A stretch of 25,778 nt of DNA from Collinsella sp. (GCA_022720335.1 JAIHVJ010000044.1:1-25778); one strand, 5' to 3'; counted from the stretch's first letter, positions 12,578 through 20,877 are shown. Made by a program: numbers and translations. The notes: generated by a model not told the origin, from the sequence alone.

Positions 12578-14128
12578 TTATTTAGCGATATCGACAGCGC
12601 GGCTCTCGCGAATCACGACGACGCGCACCTGACCGGGATACTCCATCTCTTCCTCGATCTGATGGGCGATGTCATGAGCCAAGACCGTGGACTGAGCATC
12701 GGAAATCTTGTCCGGCTGAACCATGACGTGAACCTCGCGACCAGCCTGCATAGCATAGGTACGCTCGACGCCGTCATGGGAGTTGGCGATCTCCTCGAGC
12801 TTCTCAAGGCGCTTGATGTAGTTCTCGGCCGATTCGCGACGGGCACCGGGGCGAGAGGCAGAAACGGCATCGGCAGCCTGGACCAGAACATCGAGCACCG
12901 TGTTGGGGTCGACGTCGGCGTGGTGAGCCTCGATAGCGTGAACGATAACGGGCTTCTCGCCATAGCGACGGGCTAGCTCGGCGCCGATAACGGCATGCGG
13001 ACCCTCGACGTCATGGTCGATAGCCTTGCCAAGATCGTGCAGCAGGCCGGCACGTTTGGCGGTCACAACGTCCAGGCCAAGCTCGGAAGCCATCACGCCG
13101 CACAGGTCGGAAACCTCGAGGGAATGCTGGAGCACGTTCTGACCAAACGAGGTGCGGTAGCGAAGAGCACCCAGGGTCTTAACGATCTCGGGGTGCAGAT
13201 CGTGGATACCGGTATCGAAGGCAGCCTGTTCGCCAGCCTCGCGCACGCGCTGTTGAACCAAGTCGGCGGCCTTGTGATACATCTCCTCGATGCGGGCAGG
13301 ATGAATGCGGCCGTCCGCAATAAGGTTCTCGAGGGCGACGCGGGCGGTCTCGCGACGGACCGGATCGAAGCTCGAAAGCACGACGGTCTCGGGCGTATCG
13401 TCGATCACGAGGTTGACGCCGGAAACCTGCTCGAAGGTGCGGATATTGCGACCCTCACGGCCGATGATGCGACCCTTCAGGTCGTCAGACGGAATATGCA
13501 CGGAGGTAACGGTGACCTCGGCGGTGTGATCGGCGGCACAGCGCTGAATCGCCAGAGACAAGATCTCCTGGGCGGTCTTATGGCACTCGGCGCGAACCTG
13601 CTGCTCGGACTCACGGATGATCGTAGCGGCCTCGTGGGTAACCTCACCACGAACCTTGTCGAGAAGCTCCTTGTGAGCATCCTCGCGGGTCAGGTCGGCG
13701 ATGCGCTCGAGCTCCGAGGTCTGCTTGGCGCAAAGCTCCTCAAGCTCACGGGAGCGCTTCTCGACCTGGCCAGCCTGGCTGGACAGCTGATGTTCACGCT
13801 TGTCGAGGGCATCGTTGCGGCGATCGAGGGACTCCTCGCGCTGCATCACGCGATTCTCGAGCGTACGAATCTCGTTCTTACGCTGCTTGTCCTCGGCCTC
13901 GGCAGCCTGCTTGTTCTTGATGATCTCTTCTTTAGCCTCAAGCAGAGCCTCTTTTTTGAGGGTCTCGGCCTGACGCTTTGCATCACCGATGAGGGACTCA
14001 GCCTGTGCGTGTGCCGACTGAATCTTTTCGTCGGCCTCGTGAAGACTACCCTGCTTGGCGGTGCGCATGTAGGCAATGGCGGCGATGGCACCCAAAACGA
14101 TGCCAACGAGCGCTGCGATGATAGGCAT
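12578..14128 (-). CDS. rny: Ribonuclease Y
   Basis: RNase Y is a membrane-anchored endoribonuclease that starts mRNA decay. The 516-residue protein has one N-terminal transmembrane helix (about 2-22), a long charged coiled coil (about 25-195), a KH domain around residue 218 (GRIIGREGRNIRTFEQVSG) and an HD domain with the metal-binding HDLGKAID near 365. ATG 14128 has AGGAG five bases upstream and is preferred over a GTG two codons earlier (14134) that overlaps that site. A strong promoter (14295-14323) lies about 160 nt upstream, leaving a structured leader. It is the first gene of the rny-to-hflX operon. Confidence 0.96.
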   Translation of the reverse strand: MPIIAALVGIVLGAIAAIAYMRTAKQGSLHEADEKIQSAHAQAESLIGDAKRQAETLKKEALLEAKEEIIKNKQAAEAEDKQRKNEIRTLENRVMQREESLDRRNDALDKREHQLSSQAGQVEKRSRELEELCAKQTSELERIADLTREDAHKELLDKVRGEVTHEAATIIRESEQQVRAECHKTAQEILSLAIQRCAADHTAEVTVTSVHIPSDDLKGRIIGREGRNIRTFEQVSGVNLVIDDTPETVVLSSFDPVRRETARVALENLIADGRIHPARIEEMYHKAADLVQQRVREAGEQAAFDTGIHDLHPEIVKTLGALRYRTSFGQNVLQHSLEVSDLCGVMASELGLDVVTAKRAGLLHDLGKAIDHDVEGPHAVIGAELARRYGEKPVIVHAIEAHHADVDPNTVLDVLVQAADAVSASRPGARRESAENYIKRLEKLEEIANSHDGVERTYAMQAGREVHVMVQPDKISDAQSTVLAHDIAHQIEEEMEYPGQVRVVVIRESRAVDIAK

Positions 14129-14163
14129 GCTCACTCCTTTTTATGGATTCGTTACACAACAAA

Positions 14164-14189
14164 GCGAACCGTCCTTACGAACGGCTCGC
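14164..14189 (-). promoter_or_regulatory. Second hairpin in the rny leader (terminator-like)
   Basis: In the rny transcript GCGAGCCGU (14189-14181) pairs with ACGGUUCGC (14172-14164), including one G-U pair, around an 8-nt loop. UUUGUUG follows. It lies about 35 nt before the start codon and could act as an attenuator or an RNA-processing site. Confidence 0.5.
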
Positions 14190-14243
14190 GACATTTGAGT
14201 AATATGGGCGCAGCTTATGCGGGTCGGATACAGATAAACATAT

Positions 14244-14265
14244 AAACAAACTCATCAAAGATGAG
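14244..14265 (-). terminator. First rny leader hairpin with T-tract (attenuator, or recX terminator)
   Basis: CTCATC (14265-14260 on minus) pairs with GATGAG (14256-14251), followed by TTTGTTT (14250-14244). It lies downstream of both recX and the rny promoter. It could therefore end recA-recX transcripts and also attenuate the rny message. Confidence 0.5.
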
Positions 14266-14294
14266 CACATATCACAAAGCAAATGACAGTGTTT

Positions 14295-14323
14295 ATCGTA
14301 CGTTGAACCGCAACAACTGTCAA
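14295..14323 (-). promoter_or_regulatory. Promoter of the rny operon
   Basis: On the minus strand a perfect TTGACA (14323-14318) and TACGAT (14300-14295) are separated by exactly 17 bp, a good sigma-70-type promoter. It predicts a start near 14288 and a 5' leader of about 160 nt. Confidence 0.8.
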
Positions 14324-14385
14324 ATAAATGGACCCAGCAAGGCATCTAAAACGCGGTGAACGGCAGGAACACAAAACGCATGTGT

Positions 14386-14856
14386 CTAAACTGCGCATTC
14401 CTCACGTTCGGCATCCAGACGCGCCTTAACGGCATCGGCGGCGATGTGGTACGAAAAGCCCTTGCCCATCAAAAACCGGACGAGTTTTTCGAATCCACGC
14501 GTCTCGGGAACACGACGCTTCGCGAGCAAAGCCGATGCGCGAGCCAAGTCGTCCTCCACGGCGAAAAAATCCTCGGGATAGCCGGGGATATCATCGAGTA
14601 CGACATGGCGGCGCTTAAGCTCAGTCTCAATCTTGCGCTGCCCCCAGCCGCGTCGTTTGCGTTCCTCGATAAAGTACGAACAAAAGCGGTTCTCATCTAA
14701 AACACGAACAGGAATCCAGATGGATCGCTCAAAACCGCCCTCGAGCTCACAGTCGATATGTGCACAAGGCTTTTTTGATGCATACCCACTCGAGAACGAA
14801 GAGGCCGCCTTCTTATCGGGAAAGACGACCGTGGCCTCGGTCACCGTATACGACAT
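14386..14856 (-). CDS. recX: RecX-family regulatory protein
   Basis: RecX proteins bind RecA filaments and limit RecA activity. The 156-residue product begins 11 nt after the recA stop, the usual place. RecX-like stretches are SYFIEERKRRGWGQRKIETELKRR (about 61-84) and FEKLVRFLMGKGFSYHIAADAVKA (about 121-145), each an alpha-helical repeat of the family. The first 50 residues do not look like the usual N-terminal RecX repeat, and the protein is fairly divergent. No good ribosome binding site is seen, so translation may depend on coupling to recA. The call rests on both position and motifs. Confidence 0.85.
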   Translation of the reverse strand: MSYTVTEATVVFPDKKAASSFSSGYASKKPCAHIDCELEGGFERSIWIPVRVLDENRFCSYFIEERKRRGWGQRKIETELKRRHVVLDDIPGYPEDFFAVEDDLARASALLAKRRVPETRGFEKLVRFLMGKGFSYHIAADAVKARLDAEREECAV

Positions 14857-14867
14857 GAGGGCATCCG

Positions 14868-16016
14868 CTACTCGTCGTCATCATCGAGCATCGCGGAGCC
14901 ATCGATAGCGTAAAGCTCATCGAACTCCTCAGTTTCGGGCTGATCGGTCAGCTCGACCTCGGACGGAGCATCGTCATCGAATTCAAGGCCGCAGGCGAGG
15001 CGAACCTTATGCTCGATCTCGTCTGCACAATCGGGGTGTTCGCGCAGGAAGGCCTTAGCGGCCTCGCGACCATTACCGAGCTTGTCCTCACCGTAAGCAA
15101 ACCAAGAACCCATCTTTTTGCAGATACCGCACTCGACGGCCATGTCAAGAATCGAGCCCTCCTTAGAGATGCCCGTGCCGTACATGATGTCAAACTCGGC
15201 CGAGCGGAACGGAGCGGCCACCTTATTCTTAACGACTTTGGCACGCACGCGATTGCCGATAACCTCGTCCTTGAGCTTGATGCTGTCGATGCGGCGAATA
15301 TCGATGCGCACCGACGAGAAGAACTTGAGGGCGCGGCCGCCCGTCGTTGTCTCGGGGTTGCCGAACATGACGCCGATCTTCTCGCGCAGCTGGTTAATGA
15401 AGATGCAGGTCGTTTTAGATTTGGCGAGCGAACCGGCGAGCTTACGGAGTGCCTGGCTCATCAGACGGGCTTGAAGGCCGACCGTAGTATCGCCGATCTC
15501 GCCCTCAATCTCAGCACGCGGAGTCAAAGCGGCGACAGAGTCGACGACGATGGCGTCGATGGCGCCAGAGCGCACAAGCATGTCGACGATCTCGAGCGCC
15601 TGCTCGCCCGTATCGGGCTGGGAAATGAGGACCTCATCGATGTCCACGCCGATACGCGCGGCATACGTGGGATCGAGCGCGTGCTCGGCATCAATAAATG
15701 CCACGACGCCGCCCATAGCCTGGGCCTCAGCCAAAATCTCGAGCGAAAGCGTTGTCTTACCGGAGGACTCGGGACCGTAAATCTCGACGATACGGCCGCG
15801 CGGCACGCCGCCGATGCCCAGCGCGGCATCGAGGGCCAGGGCGCCAGTGGGAATGGCCTCGACCTCGAGCTCGGGACCACCGTCGCCGTACCTCATGATT
15901 GAACCCTGGCCGAATTTCTTCTCAATCTCGGCCTTGGTGGTGGCGATCATCTCATCGCGCTCTTTACCCGTCGTGCGAGCATGAACGGTACGTACGGGAC
16001 CTGAATTCTTGGCCAT
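14868..16016 (-). CDS. recA: Recombinase RecA
   Basis: RecA forms ATP-dependent filaments on single-stranded DNA for recombinational repair and triggers LexA self-cleavage. The 382-residue protein has an N-terminal oligomerisation helix (about 18-38), Walker A GPESSGKT (81-88), Walker B-like IVVDSVAAL, the L1/L2 region with NQLREKIGVMFGNPETTTGG, and a strongly acidic C-terminal tail ending DDDDE. ATG 16016 has AGGAGG ahead; an earlier in-frame start lies inside the leader. The promoter has a LexA box between -35 and -10. recX follows at 11 nt. Confidence 0.98.
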   Translation of the reverse strand: MAKNSGPVRTVHARTTGKERDEMIATTKAEIEKKFGQGSIMRYGDGGPELEVEAIPTGALALDAALGIGGVPRGRIVEIYGPESSGKTTLSLEILAEAQAMGGVVAFIDAEHALDPTYAARIGVDIDEVLISQPDTGEQALEIVDMLVRSGAIDAIVVDSVAALTPRAEIEGEIGDTTVGLQARLMSQALRKLAGSLAKSKTTCIFINQLREKIGVMFGNPETTTGGRALKFFSSVRIDIRRIDSIKLKDEVIGNRVRAKVVKNKVAAPFRSAEFDIMYGTGISKEGSILDMAVECGICKKMGSWFAYGEDKLGNGREAAKAFLREHPDCADEIEHKVRLACGLEFDDDAPSEVELTDQPETEEFDELYAIDGSAMLDDDDE

Positions 16017-16046
16017 GAATAGCCCTCCTCTTAACAACCTGCATCG

Positions 16047-16075
16047 ATAATAAACGAACGGCTGTTCGTGGTCAA
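16047..16075 (-). promoter_or_regulatory. recA promoter with LexA box filling the spacer
   Basis: On the minus strand -35 TTGACC (16075-16070) and -10 TATTAT (16052-16047) are 17 bp apart. The spacer contains the SOS box CGAACGGCTGTTCG (16055-16068), an exact match to CGAACnnnnGTTCG. LexA binding would block polymerase directly. Confidence 0.92.
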
Positions 16076-16109
16076 CCGTTCAGATAAATCATATGCAGCC
16101 GACCTTTCC

Positions 16110-16147
16110 AAAACCCAACCAAACGCCGACCAAACACTGACCAAAAA
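16110..16147 (-). promoter_or_regulatory. Phased A-tracts upstream of the recA promoter
   Basis: A-tracts start at 16110, 16121, 16132 and 16143, exactly 11 bp apart, inside a degenerate 11-bp tandem repeat of the type AAAcnnnnaCC. They lie 35-72 bp upstream of the -35. Helically phased A-tracts bend DNA and can stimulate promoters. Confidence 0.6.
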
Positions 16148-16242
16148 CTTGACCGCAGGCAAACCAAACAAGGCAAGACAAACATGAATACGCCAACTAC
16201 CTGCACGAAGAGAAAATTCGCCAGAGGCCCCTATCTCCACAA

Positions 16243-16266
16243 TTAAGGGGCCCGGAGGCCCCTTAA
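16243..16266 (-). terminator. Terminator after cinA
   Basis: TTAAGGGGCC (16243-16252) and GGCCCCTTAA (16257-16266) form a perfect 10-bp stem with a 4-nt loop, 7 nt beyond the cinA stop codon. The T-tail on the minus strand is short. Confidence 0.75.
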
Positions 16267-16273
16267 AACACGT

Positions 16274-16810
16274 CTATTCCATAGAGTTGAGCACAAGGGC
16301 AATGCGACCCAATGCCTCCGTGACCGCACGGGCACGAACACACGAACGGTCGCCCTCATAGTGGCAGCGCACAGAGTCCACGACCGGCACTCCCCCATCG
16401 GCGGAACGATGCGCCCAGCCAATATAGAAAGTGCCCGCAGGATCGTCCTCAGTACCACCGCCGGGGCCGGCATAACCCGTTGCGCTTACTGCAATATCGC
16501 TCTGGTACAGCTCCAGCGAACCCACCGCCATCTCGCGCGCGGTCTGATGCGACACCGCGGTATAGCGGTCGAGCGTCTCCTGCTCAACACCCAACACACG
16601 ATGCTTGATCTCATCGCAGTAGGTCACCGCACCGCCACGCAGCGCCGCCGAGGCGCCCGGGATATCCGCAATCGTCGAGGCGATCATACCCGCCGTCAGC
16701 GACTCAGCCGTCGAAACCGTCACGCCCCGAGCGCTCGCACGCTCGACAATATCGCGCGCCAGCTCCTCGTTATGTGCGGAAATCTGCTCAAAAGAGACCG
16801 TCATACCCAC
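16274..16810 (-). CDS. cinA: CinA C-terminal-type nicotinamide-nucleotide amidohydrolase (PncC)
   Basis: The 178-residue protein consists only of the CinA C-terminal domain, which deamidates nicotinamide mononucleotide in NAD recycling. Family motifs are STAESLTAGMIASTIADIPGAS (about 33-54), GGAVTYCDEIKHRVLGV and SATGYAGPGGGT. The larger N-terminal MoCF-like domain of full-length CinA is missing, as in many stand-alone PncC proteins. The start is uncertain: a GTG at 16810 with an AGG five bases upstream, or ATG at 16804 two codons later. It lies just after pgsA and before recA, the same neighbours as in Bacillus (pgsA-cinA-recA), and ends at a terminator. Confidence 0.92.
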   Translation of the reverse strand: MGMTVSFEQISAHNEELARDIVERASARGVTVSTAESLTAGMIASTIADIPGASAALRGGAVTYCDEIKHRVLGVEQETLDRYTAVSHQTAREMAVGSLELYQSDIAVSATGYAGPGGGTEDDPAGTFYIGWAHRSADGGVPVVDSVRCHYEGDRSCVRARAVTEALGRIALVLNSME

Positions 16811-16816
16811 CAGGAC

Positions 16817-17455
16817 CTAGACCGAAAAGACGATCTTGCGGCAGTTCCAGAAGTACTGGGCACCCGAGATAACGGTCAGGACAACGGCAACGGCGTACAA
16901 GAAGCGCGACACCGAGTAGATGCCGAGCGTCAGTGCCACCGGGCCAAGGTGCAAGCCGGCCATAGCAAAAACGCACAGGTAACCGCAGATGGAAACCATC
17001 GTGGTTGCCGTCTTGTACTTGCCGAGCTTATCGGCCGCAACGACCACACCGGCCGCACTCGCGACCATGCGAAGGGCGCTCACCAGCAGCTCACGGAATA
17101 GGATAATGAACACGGACCACACGGTCACCGCGCCAAAATCCAAGAACAGCAGCAGAGCCGAGAACACCAGTAGCTTGTCGGCGATGGGGTCCAAGAACTT
17201 ACCGAAGTCGGTGATCTCGTTGCGCGAGCGCGCCAGATAACCGTCGACCTTATCGGTGCACGACAGGATCACATACAGAATGAAGGCAGCGGCGGCGAGC
17301 GGGCCGTCGAAGATGCTCCAATCCGTACCGGCAACACTCGTGTGAGACAGCGCCGAGACGATCATGAACACCGGGATAAAGACGATGCGAACGCACGTCA
17401 CGATGTTGGCGGGCGTCCAGACACTCGTCAGTTCCTTATTGCTCTCGTTTGCCAC
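16817..17455 (-). CDS. pgsA: CDP-diacylglycerol--glycerol-3-phosphate 3-phosphatidyltransferase
   Basis: PgsA makes phosphatidylglycerol phosphate, the committed step to phosphatidylglycerol and cardiolipin. The 212-residue membrane protein has the full CDP-alcohol phosphotransferase signature DKVDGYLARSRNEITDFGKF followed by LDPIAD (68-93), with all metal-binding aspartates. Several hydrophobic helices (about 18-36, 52-66, 95-125, 130-150, 160-195) surround it. It lies 9 nt after rimO and a few bases before cinA, so it belongs to the same transcript. Other CDP-alcohol enzymes share the motif; the cinA/recA context favours PgsA. Confidence 0.93.
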   Translation of the reverse strand: MANESNKELTSVWTPANIVTCVRIVFIPVFMIVSALSHTSVAGTDWSIFDGPLAAAAFILYVILSCTDKVDGYLARSRNEITDFGKFLDPIADKLLVFSALLLFLDFGAVTVWSVFIILFRELLVSALRMVASAAGVVVAADKLGKYKTATTMVSICGYLCVFAMAGLHLGPVALTLGIYSVSRFLYAVAVVLTVISGAQYFWNCRKIVFSV

Positions 17456-17464
17456 GATGCTCTC

Positions 17465-18814
17465 CTACTCCACAACATGGCCGATAAGCTCATAGCAGAA
17501 GCTATCGGTAAACTCGACAGTCAGAATATCGCCCACGGACGCCTCGCTGGCGTCCAAGTGCACCGCACCATCGGAATCGGGCGCCTGGAACCAGGCATGG
17601 CCGATCAGCTCGGCGCCATCCTCGGTCTCTTCGATACCGTCGACGATCACCTGGGCGCGCTCGCCCACATGTGCGGCGGTAGCGGCAAAACCGAGCGACT
17701 CGGCCAGATCCATGGCCTCCTGGGCGCGCTCAAGCTTGACCTCCTCATCGACCTGGCCCTCCATCTTGGCGGCCAGGCTACCTTCCTCACGCGAGTAGGC
17801 AAAGACGCTCGTGTAGTCAAAGCCGACGGTGTCCATAAAGTCGATAAGGTCGCGGAACTCGTCGTCGGTCTCGGTCGGGAAGCCGACCATGGCCGTGGAA
17901 CGGATCACGATGCCGGGGATACGCTCACGAAGGTCGCGGAACAGATCCTCGAGCTCCTGGCGCGAACCGGAGCGACGCATGGCCTTGAGGATGCGAGCGT
18001 CGCAGTGCTGCACGGGGATATCGATATAGGGCAGCACCTCGGGCGTATCACGAATGGTCTCAATGAGCTCGTCAGTCATGCCCTCGGGCTGCAAGTAGAG
18101 CACACGGACCCAGACGTTGTGCGGGCGCACGGCCTCGGCGACGGCACGCAGCAGCTGCGCCAGATTGCGCGGCGAGCCCTCGGCGACGTCCTCGTCGGCA
18201 AAGTCGATGCCCCAAATACCCGTGTCCTGGCCGATCAGCACGATCTCGCGCACACCGCCGGCAACCAGGTCGCGCACCTCGGAGATAATGCTCTCGGCAT
18301 TACGCGAATGATAGCGACCGCGAATGTAAGGGATCATGCAGAAGCTGCAGAAGCGGTTGCAGCCATCAGAAATCTTGACGTAGGCAACAGCGCCCTCGAC
18401 GGTACGCTTGACCTGAGGAATATAGGCGGCAATCTCGCGCTCGACACCCAGCACGCCATCGATGACCGCCACGATGCCGTCTTCCTCGTCGGCCTTCACA
18501 AAGGCAGCGACCTCGGGCAGCTCATCAGGCAGGTCGTCGCCATAGCGCGACGGCACGCAGCCGCACATGACGATGGGGCAAGAACGAACGCCGTCCTGAA
18601 CCTCGTTGGCGAGCTCGAGCGTGGTCTCGATGCTCTCGGACGTTGCGGAGGCGAGGAACGAGCATGTATTGACGATGGCGATATCGGCGTCCTGCGGGTC
18701 GAATGCCTCCTCGTAGCCTGCGGCGGTCAAAAGAGAACGCATGCGGTCGGTGTCAACCTCGTTCTTAGCGCACCCGAGGGTGATGTAGAGCACGGAGCCC
18801 AACGGTGTATCCAT
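17465..18814 (-). CDS. rimO: Ribosomal protein uS12 methylthiotransferase RimO
   Basis: RimO is a radical-SAM enzyme that methylthiolates an aspartate of ribosomal protein S12. The 449-residue protein has UPF0004 cysteines Cys15 (LGCAKN), Cys51 (NTCSF) and Cys86 (CGCVPSRY), the radical-SAM motif CNRFCSFC (Cys152, Cys156, Cys159), and a C-terminal TRAM domain (about 375-449). LGCAKNEVD and the SDGCNRFCSFCMIP context separate it from MiaB, which is also present in this window. An AAAGGA site lies about 12 nt before the ATG, slightly far. It is embedded between yajQ and pgsA. Confidence 0.95.
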   Translation of the reverse strand: MDTPLGSVLYITLGCAKNEVDTDRMRSLLTAAGYEEAFDPQDADIAIVNTCSFLASATSESIETTLELANEVQDGVRSCPIVMCGCVPSRYGDDLPDELPEVAAFVKADEEDGIVAVIDGVLGVEREIAAYIPQVKRTVEGAVAYVKISDGCNRFCSFCMIPYIRGRYHSRNAESIISEVRDLVAGGVREIVLIGQDTGIWGIDFADEDVAEGSPRNLAQLLRAVAEAVRPHNVWVRVLYLQPEGMTDELIETIRDTPEVLPYIDIPVQHCDARILKAMRRSGSRQELEDLFRDLRERIPGIVIRSTAMVGFPTETDDEFRDLIDFMDTVGFDYTSVFAYSREEGSLAAKMEGQVDEEVKLERAQEAMDLAESLGFAATAAHVGERAQVIVDGIEETEDGAELIGHAWFQAPDSDGAVHLDASEASVGDILTVEFTDSFCYELIGHVVE

Positions 18815-18841
18815 GTTGGAGAGCGGTCCTTTCGATTGATA

Positions 18842-19339
18842 TTAGCGGTAGTTGGTGAACTGCAGCGGCTGGCCGTAGTCCTGGTCGCGCAGGAACTGGA
18901 TCACGGTCTGCAACGCGTCCTTCGAAGCAGAGGAAACACGCAGTTTGTCGGCCTCGATGGTCACCTTAACCTTGAGCTTTTGGTCCTTGATGTCCTTGTT
19001 GATCTTCTTGGCGGTCGCTTGGTCGATACCCTCGACGATATGGCCGAGCACGCGCACGGTGCCGCCCGATGCCGCCTGCGGCGCATCCCACGAGACAGCC
19101 TTGAGGTCGATGCCGCGCTTGATGAGCTTGGAGCTCAGCACGTCGACAATTTGTTTGGAGACAAAGTCGGCCGGGGCGTTGATCGTAAAGAGCTTGTCGC
19201 CCTTCGAAAGCTCGATCGTGGCACCGGAATCCTTAAGGTCATAGCGCTGGGAAATCTCGCGCGTGGTCTGCTGGAAGGCGTTGTCGACCTCTTGCATGTT
19301 GACCTCGGACACGACGTCGAAGCTGGAATCTTTAGCCAT
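18842..19339 (-). CDS. yajQ: YajQ family nucleotide-binding protein
   Basis: The 165-residue protein matches the YajQ family along its length: KDSSFDVVSEVNMQEVDNAFQQTTREI at the start, SQRYDLKDSGATIEL, and the end DALQTVIQFLRDQDYGQPLQFTNYR. YajQ proteins have two ferredoxin-like domains; some bind cyclic di-GMP or RNA and act as effectors, but the ligand here is unknown. It lies 26 nt after the rodZ-like gene and 27 nt before rimO. The ATG at 19339 is preceded by AAAGGAAAC. Confidence 0.95.
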   Translation of the reverse strand: MAKDSSFDVVSEVNMQEVDNAFQQTTREISQRYDLKDSGATIELSKGDKLFTINAPADFVSKQIVDVLSSKLIKRGIDLKAVSWDAPQAASGGTVRVLGHIVEGIDQATAKKINKDIKDQKLKVKVTIEADKLRVSSASKDALQTVIQFLRDQDYGQPLQFTNYR

Positions 19340-19365
19340 GATGTTTCCTTTCGCGTACGAGAGGC

Positions 19366-20877
19366 TTAGTAGCTATCGTACGAATAGTCGGTAGAATCGC
19401 TGGGCGTCTGACCGTCAGTTGCGGTATCGGCGCCATCCGTGGACTGGGTATCGGTACCGTCGGTGGTATCGGTACCATCGGTGGTGTCGGTACCATCAGA
19501 ACTTTCACCATTCTCGGAATCAGACGTCTCCTTCTTGGGAACGGTGATCGTCACGCGCGCCACGCCCGAGGTCTTGGTATCGTAACGGACCTTTTCGCCG
19601 TTCTTGGTAACGGTGACATCGGAAGGCTTGGACGTGGTGATCTCGATTGAGGACTCGGGCGTGTACTCCTGCTCAAAGGGGCCAGTCGCCTGGGCGCCAT
19701 AGACCGACTTGCCGTCGACCTTGACCTCAATCCACGCGGTCTTTCCCTTGGCAACCGAGACCTTGACCTTCGTGACCTCGTTCTCTTCCTTCTTGGCCGT
19801 CGTCTTGGTAGCGTCCGAATCAGTCGACTCATCCGTCGCCTCATCGGTGTCTTCGTCCTCGTCGACCGTTTCGGTCTTCTTAGAAGACTTCTTAGTCGTC
19901 GTCTTGGTGGCAGCGGGCGTCTCGGGCGTGGTCTCGGGCGTCGAAGATGCGCAGCCGCGCAGAAGCACCACGATGAGCACAATCAGCAGCAATGCCACGG
20001 CGCCGATGCCGGCGTAGACGATACGCGGATCGAGCCCGTTGTTTTGAGGAGTACGGGATCCGCCGCGTCCACGACCGGAACTGCTGCGGCCGCCTCCCTG
20101 AGGCATACGACCGCGATTGCTATCGGAACGGCCGCGATAGCCGCCCTGGCCCTGAAGGCTGCGCTGACCCGAGCGGGGCGCAAGTTCACCGCGGCCTTGA
20201 TAGCCACGCTGGCCCGAACGCGGAGCCGAAGAGCGCTGGTCATACGGCTGTGATTGAGAGCGAAGACGCGGCGTCACCTGCGTGGCATCGGCGTCCGCAT
20301 AGCCACCGCGAGAGCGTCCGGTAGATACACCACGGCAACCGCGATCGGAATAGCCGCCGTCGCCGTAGCCGGCACGAGGGTCACGCGCCACGCCACGGGC
20401 AGCGGGAAGTGCGCGGTCCTCGGGCATCGGCGTACTGCGGAACCGGTCACGCTGCAAGCGAATCTCCTCGCCCGAACCCGTCTCAGTAATATAACCGGCC
20501 TGCTGAGGACGCTGTCCATAGCGGGTCGAACGACCGCCCTGAACCATCAGAAAACGCCCGTTATCGACCGAGGAACGCGAATTAACGTAGCCGGCGGCGT
20601 CCTGAAAACGACCGCCCTGCTGCGACGTCTCGCGTTCGTATGCCATCAGGTCGTCAAAGTAGGCATTGACGACCTCGCGCGGATTGAGGCCCAAAAAGCG
20701 AGCATAGCTCGAAATCATGCCCTGCGCATAGCCGCGCGGCGGCATCGAAGCAAAGTTACCGGTCTCGAAAAACTCGATGATCTGCGGCCTGATTTTGATG
20801 GTGTTGGCGACCTGCTGAATGGAAAGGCCCATTCGGCGACGCTGCTCGAGCAGCATGTCACCAAAGCGTGCAGCCAT
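19366..20877 (-). CDS. RodZ/YmfM-like membrane protein with HTH domain and RG-rich linker
   Basis: The 503-residue protein starts with a RodZ-type helix-turn-helix (about 5-75; LLEQRRRMGLSIQQVANTIKI, FFETGNF, PRGYAQGMISSYARFLGL). It has one transmembrane helix (about 286-308) and an external beta domain (about 369-447; TAWIEVKVDGKSVYGAQ) like DUF4115 of RodZ, which links the cytoskeleton to cell-wall synthesis. Unlike E. coli RodZ, about 200 residues (84-283) between HTH and membrane are low complexity, rich in Arg, Gly, Gln, Tyr and Ser. A Lys/Thr/Asp linker (310-368) and an acidic D/T/S tail (448-503) flank the outer domain. Its ATG overlaps the ftsK stop (TGATG). No mreB is in the window. 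Confidence 0.88.
   Translation of the reverse strand: MAARFGDMLLEQRRRMGLSIQQVANTIKIRPQIIEFFETGNFASMPPRGYAQGMISSYARFLGLNPREVVNAYFDDLMAYERETSQQGGRFQDAAGYVNSRSSVDNGRFLMVQGGRSTRYGQRPQQAGYITETGSGEEIRLQRDRFRSTPMPEDRALPAARGVARDPRAGYGDGGYSDRGCRGVSTGRSRGGYADADATQVTPRLRSQSQPYDQRSSAPRSGQRGYQGRGELAPRSGQRSLQGQGGYRGRSDSNRGRMPQGGGRSSSGRGRGGSRTPQNNGLDPRIVYAGIGAVALLLIVLIVVLLRGCASSTPETTPETPAATKTTTKKSSKKTETVDEDEDTDEATDESTDSDATKTTAKKEENEVTKVKVSVAKGKTAWIEVKVDGKSVYGAQATGPFEQEYTPESSIEITTSKPSDVTVTKNGEKVRYDTKTSGVARVTITVPKKETSDSENGESSDGTDTTDGTDTTDGTDTQSTDGADTATDGQTPSDSTDYSYDSY
19447..19497. repeat. 18-bp tandem repeat coding the acidic tail
   Basis: About 2.8 units of an 18-bp repeat (GGTATCGGTACCATCGGT type) encode a TDGTDT repeat in the tail of the rodZ-like gene. 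Units are nearly identical, so copy number may vary between strains. Confidence 0.85.

Noticed and set aside
14164..14189. Half-site-like CGAAC and GAACG as a LexA box before rny
   Set aside because: Spacing and orientation do not fit CGAACnnnnGTTCG; a leader hairpin explains it better.
12995..14245. 416-codon plus-strand open frame opposite rny
   Set aside because: Mirror of the coiled-coil and KH regions of RNase Y; no independent support.
17342..19369. Very long plus-strand open frame (675 codons) opposite rimO, yajQ and pgsA
   Set aside because: It is antisense to well-recognised genes, crosses several of them, has no family resemblance and is explained by codon bias in GC-rich DNA.
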